DNA of 64,000 nucleotides from assembly GCA_041859095.1 (NCBI GenBank), contig JBHEKY010000018.1, forward strand, positions 1 through 64,000. The letters run 5' to 3'. Both the position numbers and the translations under genes were made by a program. The notes beneath the pieces were generated by a model. It worked only from the letters and a program-made list of their open reading frames with translations, did not search any database and was not told the DNA's origin. This stretch comes from UBA1422 sp041859095 (lineage in GTDB: Bacteria > Bacillota > Clostridia > Peptostreptococcales > Anaerovoracaceae). Positions 1-9,693 of this stretch are shown piece by piece; the stretch's first letter is position 1; the number at the start of each line of letters is the position of its first letter.

Positions 1-1
1 A

Positions 2-124
2 TCAAAAGAAGAAATCATTGAAACGGTAGATGGGTTGTTATACCAAGCCAAGGACGAAGGCAAGCGAAGATTTGTCTCGCCGGAATGGTCGGTGCCGCTA
101 CAACAAACAGAAAGTGAGGAATAG
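2..124 (+). CDS. C-terminal end of a probable GGDEF-domain protein (partial)
   Basis: Only the last 40 codons are present; the reading frame enters from before the window and stops with TAG at 122-124. The residues DGLLYQAKDEGKRRF resemble the last helix and strand of GGDEF (diguanylate cyclase) domains, where an ALYxAKxxGRNR-like pattern is usual. A cyclic-di-GMP role is inferred from this short similarity; the GGDEF motif itself would lie upstream, so activity cannot be judged. The stop is 2 bases before the start of the ABC ATPase at 127, so the two may be co-transcribed. Confidence 0.5.
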   Translation, partial: SKEEIIETVDGLLYQAKDEGKRRFVSPEWSVPLQQTESEE

Positions 125-126
125 GT

Positions 127-1002
127 ATGTATGCCATTGAAACAACAGACTTGACCAAGTACTATGGAAAATCCAGAGGCATCATCGATGTGAACCTGAA
201 GGTGGAAGAAGGCCAGTTGTATGGCTTCATCGGACCAAACGGTGCCGGGAAATCCACCACCATCCGGACGCTTCTGTCTTTGATCAAAAAGACCAGCGGC
301 AAGGCTGAAATCTTCGGATTGGATTGTGCAGACAACAAAGTTGAAATTCTCAAACAAGTAGGATACCTTCCCAGTGAAGTGGCCTACTATGACAATATGA
401 AGGCCATTGATTTGCTAAACTACTCGGCCAGTTTTTATGGCAAGGATTGCAGTGCCAAAATCAAGAGCTTGTCTAGCGCGCTGGAAGTGGATTTAAATCG
501 TAAAATTGAAGACCTCAGTTTGGGCAACCGCAAAAAAGTCGGTATCGTGCAGGGTTTGTTGCATTCACCCCGGCTGATTATGCTGGACGAGCCAACCAGC
601 GGTCTGGATCCCCTGATGCAAAAAACTTTCTTTGAGCTAATTCGTGAAGAAAACAAAAACGGCGCAACCGTATTGTTTTCCTCCCATATCCTTTCTGAAG
701 TCCAGCGACTTTGCGACCGGGTTGCCATCATTAAAGAGGGCAAAATCATCAAAGAGCAAAGCATTGTTGGTCTCCGTGAAGAGGCCTACAAAAAAGTCAG
801 CATTACCCTGATGGATGGCGAAAAGCTTAACATGCCCGAATCGGATGAAATTACAGACATGAAAATTATCGGGTCCGCTGCAGAATTCATTTTCCGTGGA
901 GACTGCAACCGACTGGTTGCACAGCTGGCGCAATACAAGCTGATGAACCTGGAGATTTCAGAACCGGATTTAGAAGAAATCTTCATGCACTATTACCAGT
1001 AG
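127..1002 (+). CDS. ABC-2 type transporter ATP-binding protein
   Basis: This 291-residue ATPase energises a transporter together with the two membrane proteins that follow. Visible motifs are Walker A GPNGAGKST near residue 36, a degenerate signature LSLGNRKK near 135 (normally LSGGQ), Walker B LIMLDEPTSGLDP near 155, and the H-loop SSHILSEV. The C-terminal 90 residues are the variable tail common in this family, possibly contacting the permeases. Members transport drugs, lantibiotics or polymers, or act in self-protection; the substrate here cannot be told. ATG at 127 is preceded by GAGGA. The next gene starts 8 bases downstream, so this is the first gene of a three-gene operon. Confidence 0.9.
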   Translation: MYAIETTDLTKYYGKSRGIIDVNLKVEEGQLYGFIGPNGAGKSTTIRTLLSLIKKTSGKAEIFGLDCADNKVEILKQVGYLPSEVAYYDNMKAIDLLNYSASFYGKDCSAKIKSLSSALEVDLNRKIEDLSLGNRKKVGIVQGLLHSPRLIMLDEPTSGLDPLMQKTFFELIREENKNGATVLFSSHILSEVQRLCDRVAIIKEGKIIKEQSIVGLREEAYKKVSITLMDGEKLNMPESDEITDMKIIGSAAEFIFRGDCNRLVAQLAQYKLMNLEISEPDLEEIFMHYYQ

Positions 1003-1010
1003 GTGGCGAT

Positions 1011-1802
1011 ATGAATATATTGAAATTTGAACTAAAACGTAGCTTTCTCTCCATGGTTGGCTGGACCTTGGGGATGATTGCCTGCATTTCAGTGTTTATG
1101 CAGGGGATGTTCCCCATTTACAGTGACAGCATCGACCAGATTATGATTATGATGCAATCCTTCCCCAAAGAGTTTTTGGCTGCGTTTGGGTTTTCCATGG
1201 ATATGTTCAGCTTTGCAGGATTCTATGCCTTCAGCTTTACATATCTGACACTGTTGGGTGTCATGTTTTCCTGCACCGTGACCTTGCAGATTTTTGCCAG
1301 AGAAAAAAGATGCCATTGCCAAGAGTTTCTGTATGCCAAGCCAGTGACCCGTCAAAAAATGTTCATGGAGAAGTTAGCTGCTGTCCTTTGCCTGCTCCTG
1401 ATTTCCAATGTTTTGCTGGTTGCATGGTCGGCCACGGTGACAATACTGGCGGGAGAAAACGACCTGATTGGTAAAATCATCCTTGCGTCTCTCAGTGTTT
1501 TTTGCACAGAGTTACTGTTTATGGCTTTTGTCATTCTATATTCAATTCAGGCAAGGAAAGTGAGGACCATCTCCGGCGCGGCGATGGCATTTGCGTTTGC
1601 GGGGTTTATCCTGTCAGCCCTTTCGTCTTTGATTGACAAAGTTGAAATGCGCTATATCGCTCCGTTTAAATACTTTGACCCGTTCCAGGCAGTCATCAAC
1701 GGCACCTATGAAACCCAATATGTGCTTACCGCTGCGGTTCTTTTCGTCGCTGTCATGGTGATATCCGGATCGCGTTATTTCAACAAAGATGTTAGGTTAT
1801 AG
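1011..1802 (+). CDS. ABC-2 type transporter permease
   Basis: A 263-residue integral membrane protein with about six hydrophobic spans, beginning with a cytoplasmic MNILKFELKRSF, the usual start of ABC-2 permeases that follow this kind of ATPase. Further spans lie near residues 18-36, 60-90, 120-145, 150-175, 190-210 and 235-255. It should pair with the permease at 1813 to make a heterodimeric channel for the ATPase at 127. Its start is 8 bases after the ATPase stop. Substrate unknown. Confidence 0.85.
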   Translation: MNILKFELKRSFLSMVGWTLGMIACISVFMQGMFPIYSDSIDQIMIMMQSFPKEFLAAFGFSMDMFSFAGFYAFSFTYLTLLGVMFSCTVTLQIFAREKRCHCQEFLYAKPVTRQKMFMEKLAAVLCLLLISNVLLVAWSATVTILAGENDLIGKIILASLSVFCTELLFMAFVILYSIQARKVRTISGAAMAFAFAGFILSALSSLIDKVEMRYIAPFKYFDPFQAVINGTYETQYVLTAAVLFVAVMVISGSRYFNKDVRL

Positions 1803-1812
1803 GAGGCGGAAT

Positions 1813-2607
1813 ATGAATATTATGATGAAAGAAATCCGTTTTGGACTAAAACCATTTCTGTTCTGGCTCTTGGGCATTTCATTCTTACTGGTGGCGGGCA
1901 TGACTAAATATACAGCCATCGAAGGAGGCGCGGATATTACTGCGATTTTTGAAAAATTTCCAAAAATCATTCTGGCTGTCATGGGCATGGGAGGTGGCGT
2001 CGACATCACTTCCATCGGTGGATACTATTCGGTACTGATGTACTATTCCTTCATCGTTGTAATCCTTTATGCGGTTTACCTAGGTACTTCGGCGGTGAAC
2101 AGAGAACTGATTGATAAAACCTATGAGTTCATTTTTACGAAACCACGGACACGGTCCTATATTTTGATGCGTAAGGTGCTGGTCGGAGTCGGATTCCTGA
2201 TACTCTTCTGCTTGATGAATATTCCCCTTTCGTTCCTGGGATTGTCTATCGTTTCCTCCGGAGGTGAAGATACTGGGTTTGTCTATACCAATACAATCGC
2301 TTTGATTTTTGTGGGACTGTTGTTTTTTGCCCTTGGTGTGTTTTGGTCGTCTATCCTAAAAAAGCCAGAACGTGGAGCAACCGCAACCAACCTCTGTTTC
2401 CTGGTTGGATTTATTGCGGGCATCCTCTATGACATGTATGAAGAAGCTGCAGCACTTCAGGTGATTTCACCTTTGCGTTTCTTTCCGCCCCAGGATCTTT
2501 TAGACGGGCAAATCGACCCCGTATTTGCGGTGGGCTGTCTGGTTGTCATGGCGGTGCTAATGATTTTTGGATTCCGACAGTTCGAACGACGAGACTTTGT
2601 AGAATAA
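1813..2607 (+). CDS. ABC-2 type transporter permease, second subunit
   Basis: 264 residues starting MNIMMKEIRFGLKPFLFW, with the same pattern as the previous gene: a short basic N-terminus and about six transmembrane spans. The frame is open upstream to 1789, but the ATG at 1813 has a perfect AGGAGG at 1801-1806, so I chose it. The ribosome site overlaps the stop of the preceding permease, which implies translational coupling. The operon ends at the terminator starting near 2630. Confidence 0.85.
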   Translation: MNIMMKEIRFGLKPFLFWLLGISFLLVAGMTKYTAIEGGADITAIFEKFPKIILAVMGMGGGVDITSIGGYYSVLMYYSFIVVILYAVYLGTSAVNRELIDKTYEFIFTKPRTRSYILMRKVLVGVGFLILFCLMNIPLSFLGLSIVSSGGEDTGFVYTNTIALIFVGLLFFALGVFWSSILKKPERGATATNLCFLVGFIAGILYDMYEEAAALQVISPLRFFPPQDLLDGQIDPVFAVGCLVVMAVLMIFGFRQFERRDFVE

Positions 2608-2629
2608 AATAATTTAAGTCAACAGCAAC

Positions 2630-2668
2630 CCCTCTGGAAGAATTTCCAGAGGGTTTTGTTTTTGTTTT
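2630..2668 (+). terminator. Rho-independent terminator of the ABC operon
   Basis: A 10-bp perfect stem (CCCTCTGGAA at 2630-2639 with TTCCAGAGGG at 2644-2653), a 4-base loop, then a T-rich tail. It separates the ABC operon from purL. Confidence 0.9.
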
Positions 2669-2784
2669 CACAAGATTGATAGCTTTATGCGAATAATGGG
2701 CTTTGACCTTTGAGAGATTGTTCGACATATACCGAACTAAATTTTTAAAATGTTTAAAATACTGCTTATTTTTGCCATTTTCTA

Positions 2785-2793
2785 TGTTATGAT
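2785..2793 (+). promoter_or_regulatory. Candidate extended -10 promoter of the purine operon
   Basis: TGTTATGAT is an extended -10 (TGn then TATGAT). No good -35 is seen at 17 bp, which extended -10 promoters tolerate. Transcription would start near 2800. That rules out the long upstream extension of the purL frame (to 2750) and supports the start at 2903. The roughly 295-base gap before purL otherwise holds only the preceding terminator; I recognise no purine riboswitch in it. Confidence 0.45.
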
Positions 2794-2902
2794 ACCCGAA
2801 AAGATGGGGAAAATAGGCCAGAATCGAACATTGGTTGCGGTGGCACCCACCGGTCCCTTGGAGGATTTATGCTCGATGGCCAACAGAAAGGACATGGTTG
2901 CC

Positions 2903-5900
2903 ATGGTGAGACGAATTTATGTGGAAAAGAAAAACGACTTTGCGGTAGAAGCCCGGGGTCTTCTTGCTGACTTGAGACAAAACCTTAAAATAGAGTCCCT
3001 GACAGGACTGCGAATATTAAATCGCTACGATATTGAAAATGTTGACGACCCTACCTACACGGCAACCCTCCAAGGTGTTTTTGCGGAAGCCGGTGTCGAC
3101 CTTTTATTTGAAGAGACTCTTCCATCGGACATCCCTTCTTGCCATTTTGTAGTGGAATATTTGCCAGGACAGTATGACCAACGAGCCGACAGCGCGGAGC
3201 AGTGTATCAAATTACTGAATCCTTCCGCAATTCCCAGGGTACGTTGCGGCAAAGTCATCGCACCGGAAGGGGCGCTTTCCACAGAAGAAGTGGAAAGGAT
3301 GAAGGCCTATCTAATCAACCCGGTGGATTCCAGGGAAGCTGAATCAGGCAAACCGGATACCCTGCGGATAGAAAGTACAGTGCCGGAAGACGTTCCGGTA
3401 ATCAGGGGGTTTTCTGCCATGACAGAAGAAGCCCTGGAAGTATATCGACTGGAATCGGGATTTGCCATGAGCAAGGCTGACTTATTCTTTGTCGCGGATT
3501 ACTTTCGCAATGAAGAGCAACGGGACCCCACATTGACGGAGCTAAAAGTGCTGGACACCTACTGGTCCGACCACTGCCGTCACACAACATTCAACACCAA
3601 ACTATCGGATATTTATTTTGAAACCAGTCCCTACGGCGAAGTGGTGCGACAGGCTTTCGAAGAATATATAGAAATGCGACGGGAAGTCTATGGAGACAAG
3701 AAAAAAGACGTAACGCTGATGGACGTGGCTTGCCTGGGGACCAAATACCTAAAGAAGCTGGGCAAAGTGGAAGACCTGGACGAATCCGAAGAAATTAACG
3801 CCTGCAGCATCCGTGTCACTGCTGATATAGATGGCCAAGAGGAGGCTTGGATTGTCCAATTCAAAAACGAAACCCATAATCATCCAACAGAAATCGAACC
3901 CTTTGGCGGGGCTGCCACCTGTCTGGGTGGAGCCATTCGAGACCCTCTTTCCGGAAGGGCATATGTGTACCAGGCCATGCGCGTCACCGGCGCGGCAGAT
4001 CCGCGAAAACCGGTTTCCGAGACCCTAAAAGGAAAACTCCCCCAGAAAAAACTGACCCGCGAAGCAGCGGCAGGATATAGTTCCTATGGAAATCAAATCG
4101 GACTTGCAGCAGGACAGATTGACGAAGTGTACCACGATGATTATGTGGCAAAGAGAATGGAATTAGGCGCTGTTATCGGTGCTTCTCCGGCTAGCCATGT
4201 GGTTCGACTGGTACCGGAAGCTGGTGATGTGATTCTTTTAGTAGGCGGACGTACCGGTCGGGACGGCTGCGGTGGTGCCACCGGATCTTCCAAAGAACAT
4301 ACGGAAGGATCTCTGGCCTCCTGCGGCGCAGAAGTACAGAAGGGCAACCCCCCGGTAGAGAGAAACATCCAACGGCTTTTCCGCAGAAAAGAAGCTGCTA
4401 TGCTCATCAAACGTTGCAATGACTTTGGAGCCGGTGGCGTGTCGGTGGCAATCGGCGAATTGGCCGATGGACTATCCATCAATCTGGACGCCATTCCCAA
4501 AAAATACGAAGGACTTAACGGCACGGAATTAGCAATTTCTGAATCTCAGGAGCGGATGGCAGTGGTTGTCAGCCCCCACGACGAAGCGCAATTTCTAAAA
4601 TACGCCGACGAAGAAAATTTAGAAGCTACTCGGGTAGCCTTGGTGAACGACTCCAATCGGGTCAAGATGACCTGGCGGGGCAAGACTATTTTGGACTTGA
4701 GTCGAACCTTTATCAATACCAATGGGGCAGGCCAGGCGGCGACAGCTTCGGTTAAATCTCCTGTCGGTTTCGGCGAACCACCAGTCTGGATTCCTTCCGA
4801 GGACTACCTTTCAGACTTAAATTGTTGCAGCAAAAAAGGGTTGGTAGAGCGGTTTGATAGCACCATTGGCGCAGCCACCGTCCTAATGCCCTTGGGCGGC
4901 AAGTACCAGCGCACACCGGCACCGGGTATGGCGGCTAAACTTCCGCTGACCATCGGTCCTGATGGTCATTGCCCTGAAACAGATACCGCTACCCTAATGT
5001 CATACGGTTACGATCCCTATCTGGCCAAAGAAAGCCCTTTCCATGGGGCACTCAACGCAGTGATAGATTCGGTGACAAAGATTGTTGCCATGGGCGGAGA
5101 TCATCGAAATATCAGACTCAGCTTCCAGGAATACTTTGAAAAACTTTCGGGAGATGAAGCCTGGGGAAAACCGTTAGCGGCGCTGCTGGGCGCGTTGAAA
5201 GTCCAAAAGGCTCTTGAGATTCCGGCAATTGGCGGCAAGGATAGTATGTCCGGCACCTTCATGGATTTGAATGTTCCGCCTGCCCTGATTTCCTTTGCCA
5301 TGACCACGGCCAAAGCATCCCAGATTATTTCCCCGGAAATTAAGAAGGTGGGAAGTAAGCTGGTTGTCCTCTCTGTGAATAAAGACGGGAAAGGAATACC
5401 TGATTTCGAGGCCTTCAAAAAAACCATGGATCAGGTATACAAATTGGTCACTGAAGGTAGAATTCTCTCCGCCAACCCCATTGGTCGGGGGGGCATATTT
5501 ATCAGCCTAGTGAAAATGGCGGTGGGCAATAAAATCGGAGCCTCTTTGTACAGCATGAGCCTGCGCGAGCTGACAGAATCATCCTATGGCAGTCTGCTTT
5601 TAGAAATCAGCAAAAAGGAAGATATCAGCCTCTTGATGAACGAGGTACCTTATAAGGTCATCGGCGAGACCACCGATCAAGCCAGCATTCTGTATGTGAT
5701 TGACGGGGAACAGAAAAAAATAAGCCTGAACGAAGTATTGAAACGGTGGACAGCCCCGCTGGAAGAGGTGTTCCCCACCAAGACGGAAGAACCCAAAACG
5801 GTAGAACTTCAATCCGGCGAACCCAAAGTGGAAGAACTGAAAGCAGAACCCTTACCGGACGGAGAAAGCGGAATCCCCTCCGTGGATTGTCTTTCCAAAA

Positions 5901-6736
5901 AGTCCAAATCATATGCTGGACCCATGCTCAAAACACCAAAGCCAAAGGTATTGATTCCCGCTTTTCCAGGAACCAATTGTGAAATGGATTCGTTGCGAGC
6001 TTTTGCCCGAGCCGGGGGAGATGGAGAAATCCTGATTATAAGAAACTTAACGCAGGATGCATTGGCAGACTCTATTGCCACATTGGCAAAAAAAATAAAG
6101 GAATCCCAAATCATTATGCTACCCGGTGGGTTTTCCGGGGGAGATGAGCCGGATGGCTCGGCAAAATTTATTACCGCAGTTTTTAGAAACCCTGCTGTGG
6201 CTGAAGCAGTCACTGAATTGTTGGAAAACAGAGATGGTCTGGTGCTGGGGGTCTGCAACGGATTCCAGGCATTGATCAAGCTGGGACTGGTGCCCTATGG
6301 CAAGATTGTGCCACAGGAGGAGGAAAACCCTACCCTCACATTTAATAAAATAGGGAGGCATATGTCCTGCTTGGTCCGGACTCGTGTGTGCTCTACCCTG
6401 TCTCCCTGGCTGAGTGCCTGTGAGGTGGGAGATGTTCATACCATCGCTGTGTCCCATGGGGAGGGGCGTTTCGTCTCAGGAGAAACCGCATTAGCGCAGA
6501 TGATTTCAGGTGGACAGATTGCCACACAATACGTGGATTATGACGGAAATCCATCTATGGACATTCGCCACAATCCTAACGATTCCCTGCTGGCGGTGGA
6601 AGGAATCACTTCTCCTGACGGAAGGGTCTACGGCAAAATGGCCCATTCGGAACGCATGGGTATCAATGTGTACAAAAATGTGCCGGGTAATTTTGACCAA
6701 AAATTGTTTGAGTCCGGCGTAGGTTATTTCAAATAG
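2903..6736 (+). CDS. purL: Phosphoribosylformylglycinamidine (FGAM) synthase, fused PurL-PurQ type
   Basis: Converts FGAR, glutamine and ATP to FGAM, the fourth step of IMP synthesis. About 1277 residues, the large single-chain form. The order is an N-terminal PurS-like segment, the PurL synthase halves (TYWSDHCRHTTF, FKNETHNHPTEIEPFGGAAT and GGKDSMSGTF are recognisable), then a class I glutaminase domain starting near KPKVLIPAFPGTNCEMDS with nucleophile Cys in LGVCNGFQALIKLG and His in SHGEGRF. An acidic, repetitive linker rich in EEPK/VEEL-type units (about 5780-5900) joins synthase and glutaminase. The frame is open to 2750, but family proteins start at MVRRIYVEKK, and GAAAGGA at 2886-2892 sits 10 bases before the ATG at 2903. 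First gene of the purine operon. Confidence 0.95.
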   Translation: MVRRIYVEKKNDFAVEARGLLADLRQNLKIESLTGLRILNRYDIENVDDPTYTATLQGVFAEAGVDLLFEETLPSDIPSCHFVVEYLPGQYDQRADSAEQCIKLLNPSAIPRVRCGKVIAPEGALSTEEVERMKAYLINPVDSREAESGKPDTLRIESTVPEDVPVIRGFSAMTEEALEVYRLESGFAMSKADLFFVADYFRNEEQRDPTLTELKVLDTYWSDHCRHTTFNTKLSDIYFETSPYGEVVRQAFEEYIEMRREVYGDKKKDVTLMDVACLGTKYLKKLGKVEDLDESEEINACSIRVTADIDGQEEAWIVQFKNETHNHPTEIEPFGGAATCLGGAIRDPLSGRAYVYQAMRVTGAADPRKPVSETLKGKLPQKKLTREAAAGYSSYGNQIGLAAGQIDEVYHDDYVAKRMELGAVIGASPASHVVRLVPEAGDVILLVGGRTGRDGCGGATGSSKEHTEGSLASCGAEVQKGNPPVERNIQRLFRRKEAAMLIKRCNDFGAGGVSVAIGELADGLSINLDAIPKKYEGLNGTELAISESQERMAVVVSPHDEAQFLKYADEENLEATRVALVNDSNRVKMTWRGKTILDLSRTFINTNGAGQAATASVKSPVGFGEPPVWIPSEDYLSDLNCCSKKGLVERFDSTIGAATVLMPLGGKYQRTPAPGMAAKLPLTIGPDGHCPETDTATLMSYGYDPYLAKESPFHGALNAVIDSVTKIVAMGGDHRNIRLSFQEYFEKLSGDEAWGKPLAALLGALKVQKALEIPAIGGKDSMSGTFMDLNVPPALISFAMTTAKASQIISPEIKKVGSKLVVLSVNKDGKGIPDFEAFKKTMDQVYKLVTEGRILSANPIGRGGIFISLVKMAVGNKIGASLYSMSLRELTESSYGSLLLEISKKEDISLLMNEVPYKVIGETTDQASILYVIDGEQKKISLNEVLKRWTAPLEEVFPTKTEEPKTVELQSGEPKVEELKAEPLPDGESGIPSVDCLSKKSKSYAGPMLKTPKPKVLIPAFPGTNCEMDSLRAFARAGGDGEILIIRNLTQDALADSIATLAKKIKESQIIMLPGGFSGGDEPDGSAKFITAVFRNPAVAEAVTELLENRDGLVLGVCNGFQALIKLGLVPYGKIVPQEEENPTLTFNKIGRHMSCLVRTRVCSTLSPWLSACEVGDVHTIAVSHGEGRFVSGETALAQMISGGQIATQYVDYDGNPSMDIRHNPNDSLLAVEGITSPDGRVYGKMAHSERMGINVYKNVPGNFDQKLFESGVGYFK

Positions 6737-6798
6737 AAGACTAACGTAAAAACTCGAGCATGCATTCTTTTGAAATGTTAACAGAGGAGGAAATGTAA

Positions 6799-7287
6799 AT
6801 GAAAGTTGCAATTGTCATGGGGAGCCAATCCGATTATCCGGTTGTTCAAAAGGCGGAAGCCCTTTTCAAGGAATTTGGCGTGTCCTATGTAACACGGATT
6901 ATTTCTGCGCATCGGACCCCAAGCGTTGCGGAAAATTTTGCCGCATCCGCCGAAGAGGAGGGATTTGAAGTGATCATAGCTGCAGCCGGAAAAGCTGCTC
7001 ATCTAGCTGGTGTCCTGGCAGCCACCACGGCCTTACCGGTCATCGGCATTCCCATGAAATCCAGTACCCTAGATGGATTGGATTCCCTACTGTCTGTGGT
7101 ACAAATGCCAAAGGGTGTACCGGTTGCAACGGTGGCCATCGATGGTGCCGAAAATGCCGCACTGCTGGCAATCCAAATGATGGGCATCGGTGATCCAAAA
7201 CTTAGGAAGGCAATCAAAGCATATAAATCAAAGATGGAACAAGACGTCATCGCATTGGATGAGGCTTTTGGGAAGGAGGAACAATAA
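6799..7287 (+). CDS. purE: N5-carboxyaminoimidazole ribonucleotide mutase
   Basis: 162 residues, normal for the short class I PurE. It moves the carboxylate of N5-CAIR to give CAIR. Motifs: GSQSDYPVV near residue 8, SAHRTP near 37 (CAIR-binding), GKAAHLAGVLAA in place of the common GGAAHLPG, and DGLDSLLSVVQMPKGVPVATV. A strong GAGGAGG precedes the ATG. No purK, the enzyme that makes N5-CAIR, is seen in the window, so it is elsewhere or bicarbonate is used directly. purC starts at the next base. Confidence 0.93.
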   Translation: MKVAIVMGSQSDYPVVQKAEALFKEFGVSYVTRIISAHRTPSVAENFAASAEEEGFEVIIAAAGKAAHLAGVLAATTALPVIGIPMKSSTLDGLDSLLSVVQMPKGVPVATVAIDGAENAALLAIQMMGIGDPKLRKAIKAYKSKMEQDVIALDEAFGKEEQ

Positions 7288-8031
7288 ATGGAAAAATTAG
7301 AATTGATGTATGAGGGCAAAGCGAAGAAAGTGTTCAAAACATCAGAACCCGGTTACCTGATTGTGGAGTACAAAGATGACGCCACCGCCTTTAACGGAGA
7401 GAAAAAAGGACAGATTGCAGGTAAGAGCGTGGTGAACAACACCATGACCAATATCATTTTCAACGTGCTGGAGACCAAAGGAATCCCCACTCATTTTGTG
7501 GAGCAAATCAGTCCTACCGAAACTCTGGTGCGAGCCGTTCGGATTCTGCCATTGGAAGTCATCATCAGAAACGTGGCGGCTGGCAGCTTTTCCAAGCGTT
7601 ATGGGGTCGAAGAAGGAACCCATCTAGCCAAAACCGTATTGGAATTCAGTTACAAAAATGATGCCTTAGGCGATCCACTCATCAATGACGATCATATTCT
7701 GGCACTGGAACTGGCCACGGTGGAGGAGCTTTCCATCATTCGTGGTTATGCCTTCATGATCAATGATGCTTTGAAGGAGTTTTTCCTGGAAAAGGGGCTC
7801 CGGCTCATCGATTTCAAAATTGAATTCGGCGAATGCCTGGTGGGAGACGAAGATGATGATCCGGGTGACATCATCCTGGCAGACGAGATATCCCCGGATA
7901 CCTGCAGGTTGTGGGATGTTGAAACAAACGAAAAAATGGATAAAGATCGATTCCGAAGAGACCTTGGCAACGTGGAAGAAACCTATCAGGCTGTTCTTGA
8001 TCGGGTGAAGGGAACGAAAACAAATGAGTAA
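7288..8031 (+). CDS. purC: SAICAR synthetase
   Basis: Joins aspartate to CAIR with ATP to form SAICAR. 247 residues, typical bacterial length. Family features: MYEGKAKKVF near the N-terminus (phosphate-binding strand), GKSVVNNTMTNIIF, VRAVRILPLEVIIRNVAAGSF and the substrate-binding LIDFKIEFG. Its AAGGAGG lies inside the end of purE, giving tight coupling. It overlaps purM by 8 bases. purB, needed for the next step, is not in this window. Confidence 0.95.
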   Translation: MEKLELMYEGKAKKVFKTSEPGYLIVEYKDDATAFNGEKKGQIAGKSVVNNTMTNIIFNVLETKGIPTHFVEQISPTETLVRAVRILPLEVIIRNVAAGSFSKRYGVEEGTHLAKTVLEFSYKNDALGDPLINDDHILALELATVEELSIIRGYAFMINDALKEFFLEKGLRLIDFKIEFGECLVGDEDDDPGDIILADEISPDTCRLWDVETNEKMDKDRFRRDLGNVEETYQAVLDRVKGTKTNE

Positions 8032-9100
8032 TCAGCAATTTACCCCGGATGGACCGGGGCATGGCGGTGGACTGACTTACAAGGATGCCGGCGTCAATAC
8101 CAAAGAAGGGGAGCGGGCTGTCGCGCTGATGAAGCAACATGTCAAAAGAACCTTTGACCGTAACGTGCTGACTGGACTTGGTAGCTTTGGCAGCCTTTAT
8201 AAACTACCTATGGAAGGGATCACCGAGCCTGTGCTGGTCAGTGGCACCGATGGAGTCGGCACCAAATTAAAATTAGCCTTCATGATGAATCGTCATGAAA
8301 CGGTAGGCATCGACTGTGTAGCCATGTGTGTCAATGACATCCTTTGCCAGGGAGCTAAGCCATTGTTTTTTCTGGACTATGTGGCCACCGGAAAAGTATC
8401 CGCAGAAAAAATCTCCGACATTGTCGGAGGTGTGACGGAGGGTTGTCTCCAGGCGGGATGCGCCTTGGTAGGGGGAGAAACCGCTGAAATGCCAGGATTC
8501 TATCAAGATGGAGAATATGACATGGCAGGATTTTGCGTGGGTCTTGTGGACCGGCACAAAATCATAACTGGAGAAAAAATCAGGCCCGGCGATGTGATTG
8601 TGGGACTGGCTTCCAGCGGTCTACATAGCAACGGATATTCTCTGGCCAGAAAATTATTTTTTGACAAACTTGGCTTTGGCGTCAACCACTATCTTGAAGA
8701 GTTGGATGAAACCATTGGCGAGGCGTTGCTCAGACCGACGAAGATTTATGCCAGAGCGTGTGAAACAGTGTTCAAAGATTATGAAATCCACGGGATGGCA
8801 CACATTACCGGTGGTGGATTCTTCGAGAACGTACCCCGGATTTTGCCTGATGGCTTAGGGGCTTCGTTCCTTAGCGCAACCTGGCCAATGCCGGAGATTT
8901 TCAACTTGATTCAAACCCACGGCAATATCGAAAAGCGGGAGATGTTCAGCACATTCAATATGGGTATCGGTCTCATGATGGTAGTTGACCCAGATGATGG
9001 CGAAGCACTGATTGCAGATCTGGAAGCCGCAGGCGAAGCAGCCTATCTCATTGGAGAAGTTGTGACTTCAGAGAAAAGAGTGTTGTTGGATGAATATTAG
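8024..9100 (+). CDS. purM: Phosphoribosylformylglycinamidine cyclo-ligase (AIR synthetase)
   Basis: Closes the imidazole ring: FGAM plus ATP gives AIR. 358 residues. Seen: GLTYKDAGVNTKEGERAV, SGTDGVGTKLKLA, MCVNDILCQGAKPLFFLDY and VGGETAEMPGFY, all diagnostic of PurM and shared in fold with PurL. The ATG lies inside the end of purC (8-base overlap), and the C-terminus overlaps purN by 11 bases. Confidence 0.95.
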   Translation: MSNQQFTPDGPGHGGGLTYKDAGVNTKEGERAVALMKQHVKRTFDRNVLTGLGSFGSLYKLPMEGITEPVLVSGTDGVGTKLKLAFMMNRHETVGIDCVAMCVNDILCQGAKPLFFLDYVATGKVSAEKISDIVGGVTEGCLQAGCALVGGETAEMPGFYQDGEYDMAGFCVGLVDRHKIITGEKIRPGDVIVGLASSGLHSNGYSLARKLFFDKLGFGVNHYLEELDETIGEALLRPTKIYARACETVFKDYEIHGMAHITGGGFFENVPRILPDGLGASFLSATWPMPEIFNLIQTHGNIEKREMFSTFNMGIGLMMVVDPDDGEALIADLEAAGEAAYLIGEVVTSEKRVLLDEY

Positions 9101-9692
9101 AATATCAGTTTTGGTTTCGGGGGGTGGCAGCAATTTGCAGGCACTCATCGATGCCCAACAGGAAGGACTTTTGGGAAACGGTAAAATCGTCCAGGTTATC
9201 TCCGGTCGATCGGATGCATATGCGCTGACCCGGGCTGCCGCCAGTGGAATTCCCTCCATTGTGATAGACAAAATCCGTTTCCCAAAAGACCACGACCGAA
9301 ACGCTGCGATACTCAGCGCGCTACAGTCCGCGTCCACGGACCTGGTAGTGCTGGCCGGATACATGAACGTATTATCGCCAAGCGTTGTCAGCAGTTACCG
9401 AAACCGGATAATCAATATCCATCCGGCCTTAATTCCAAAATACTGCGGCAAAGGAATGTATGGACAGCATGTTCATAAAGCAGTCCTGGCCGCAGAAGAG
9501 AAAGAAAGCGGTGCCACCGTCCACTTGGTGGATGAAGGGGTGGATACTGGTCGGATTCTCATACAAGAAAGGACTTTGGTTTTGCCTGGTGATACAGTGG
9601 AAACATTGGCGGCCCGGGTCTTAAAAATAGAGCATACAATATTACCGGCTGCAGTGGGGCAGCTAGTAGCTGAAATAGAAAGGAATCAGTAA
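9090..9692 (+). CDS. purN: Glycinamide ribonucleotide formyltransferase
   Basis: Transfers formyl from 10-formyl-THF to GAR. 200 residues. Seen: VLVSGGGSNLQALID at the start (phosphate loop), VLAGYMNVLSPSVVSSYRNRIINIHPALIPKY with the catalytic Asn-His pair (NIHPA), and the Asp in DEGVDTGRIL. The folate-dependent PurN is present; no purT is seen. It overlaps purM and ends 1 base before the next gene. Confidence 0.95.
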   Translation: MNIRISVLVSGGGSNLQALIDAQQEGLLGNGKIVQVISGRSDAYALTRAAASGIPSIVIDKIRFPKDHDRNAAILSALQSASTDLVVLAGYMNVLSPSVVSSYRNRIINIHPALIPKYCGKGMYGQHVHKAVLAAEEKESGATVHLVDEGVDTGRILIQERTLVLPGDTVETLAARVLKIEHTILPAAVGQLVAEIERNQ

Positions 9693-9693
9693 A

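Noticed and set aside
2750..2902. Extension of purL by 51 codons upstream
   Set aside because: It would start before the likely promoter, has no ribosome site, and the extra residues are unlike any PurL N-terminus.
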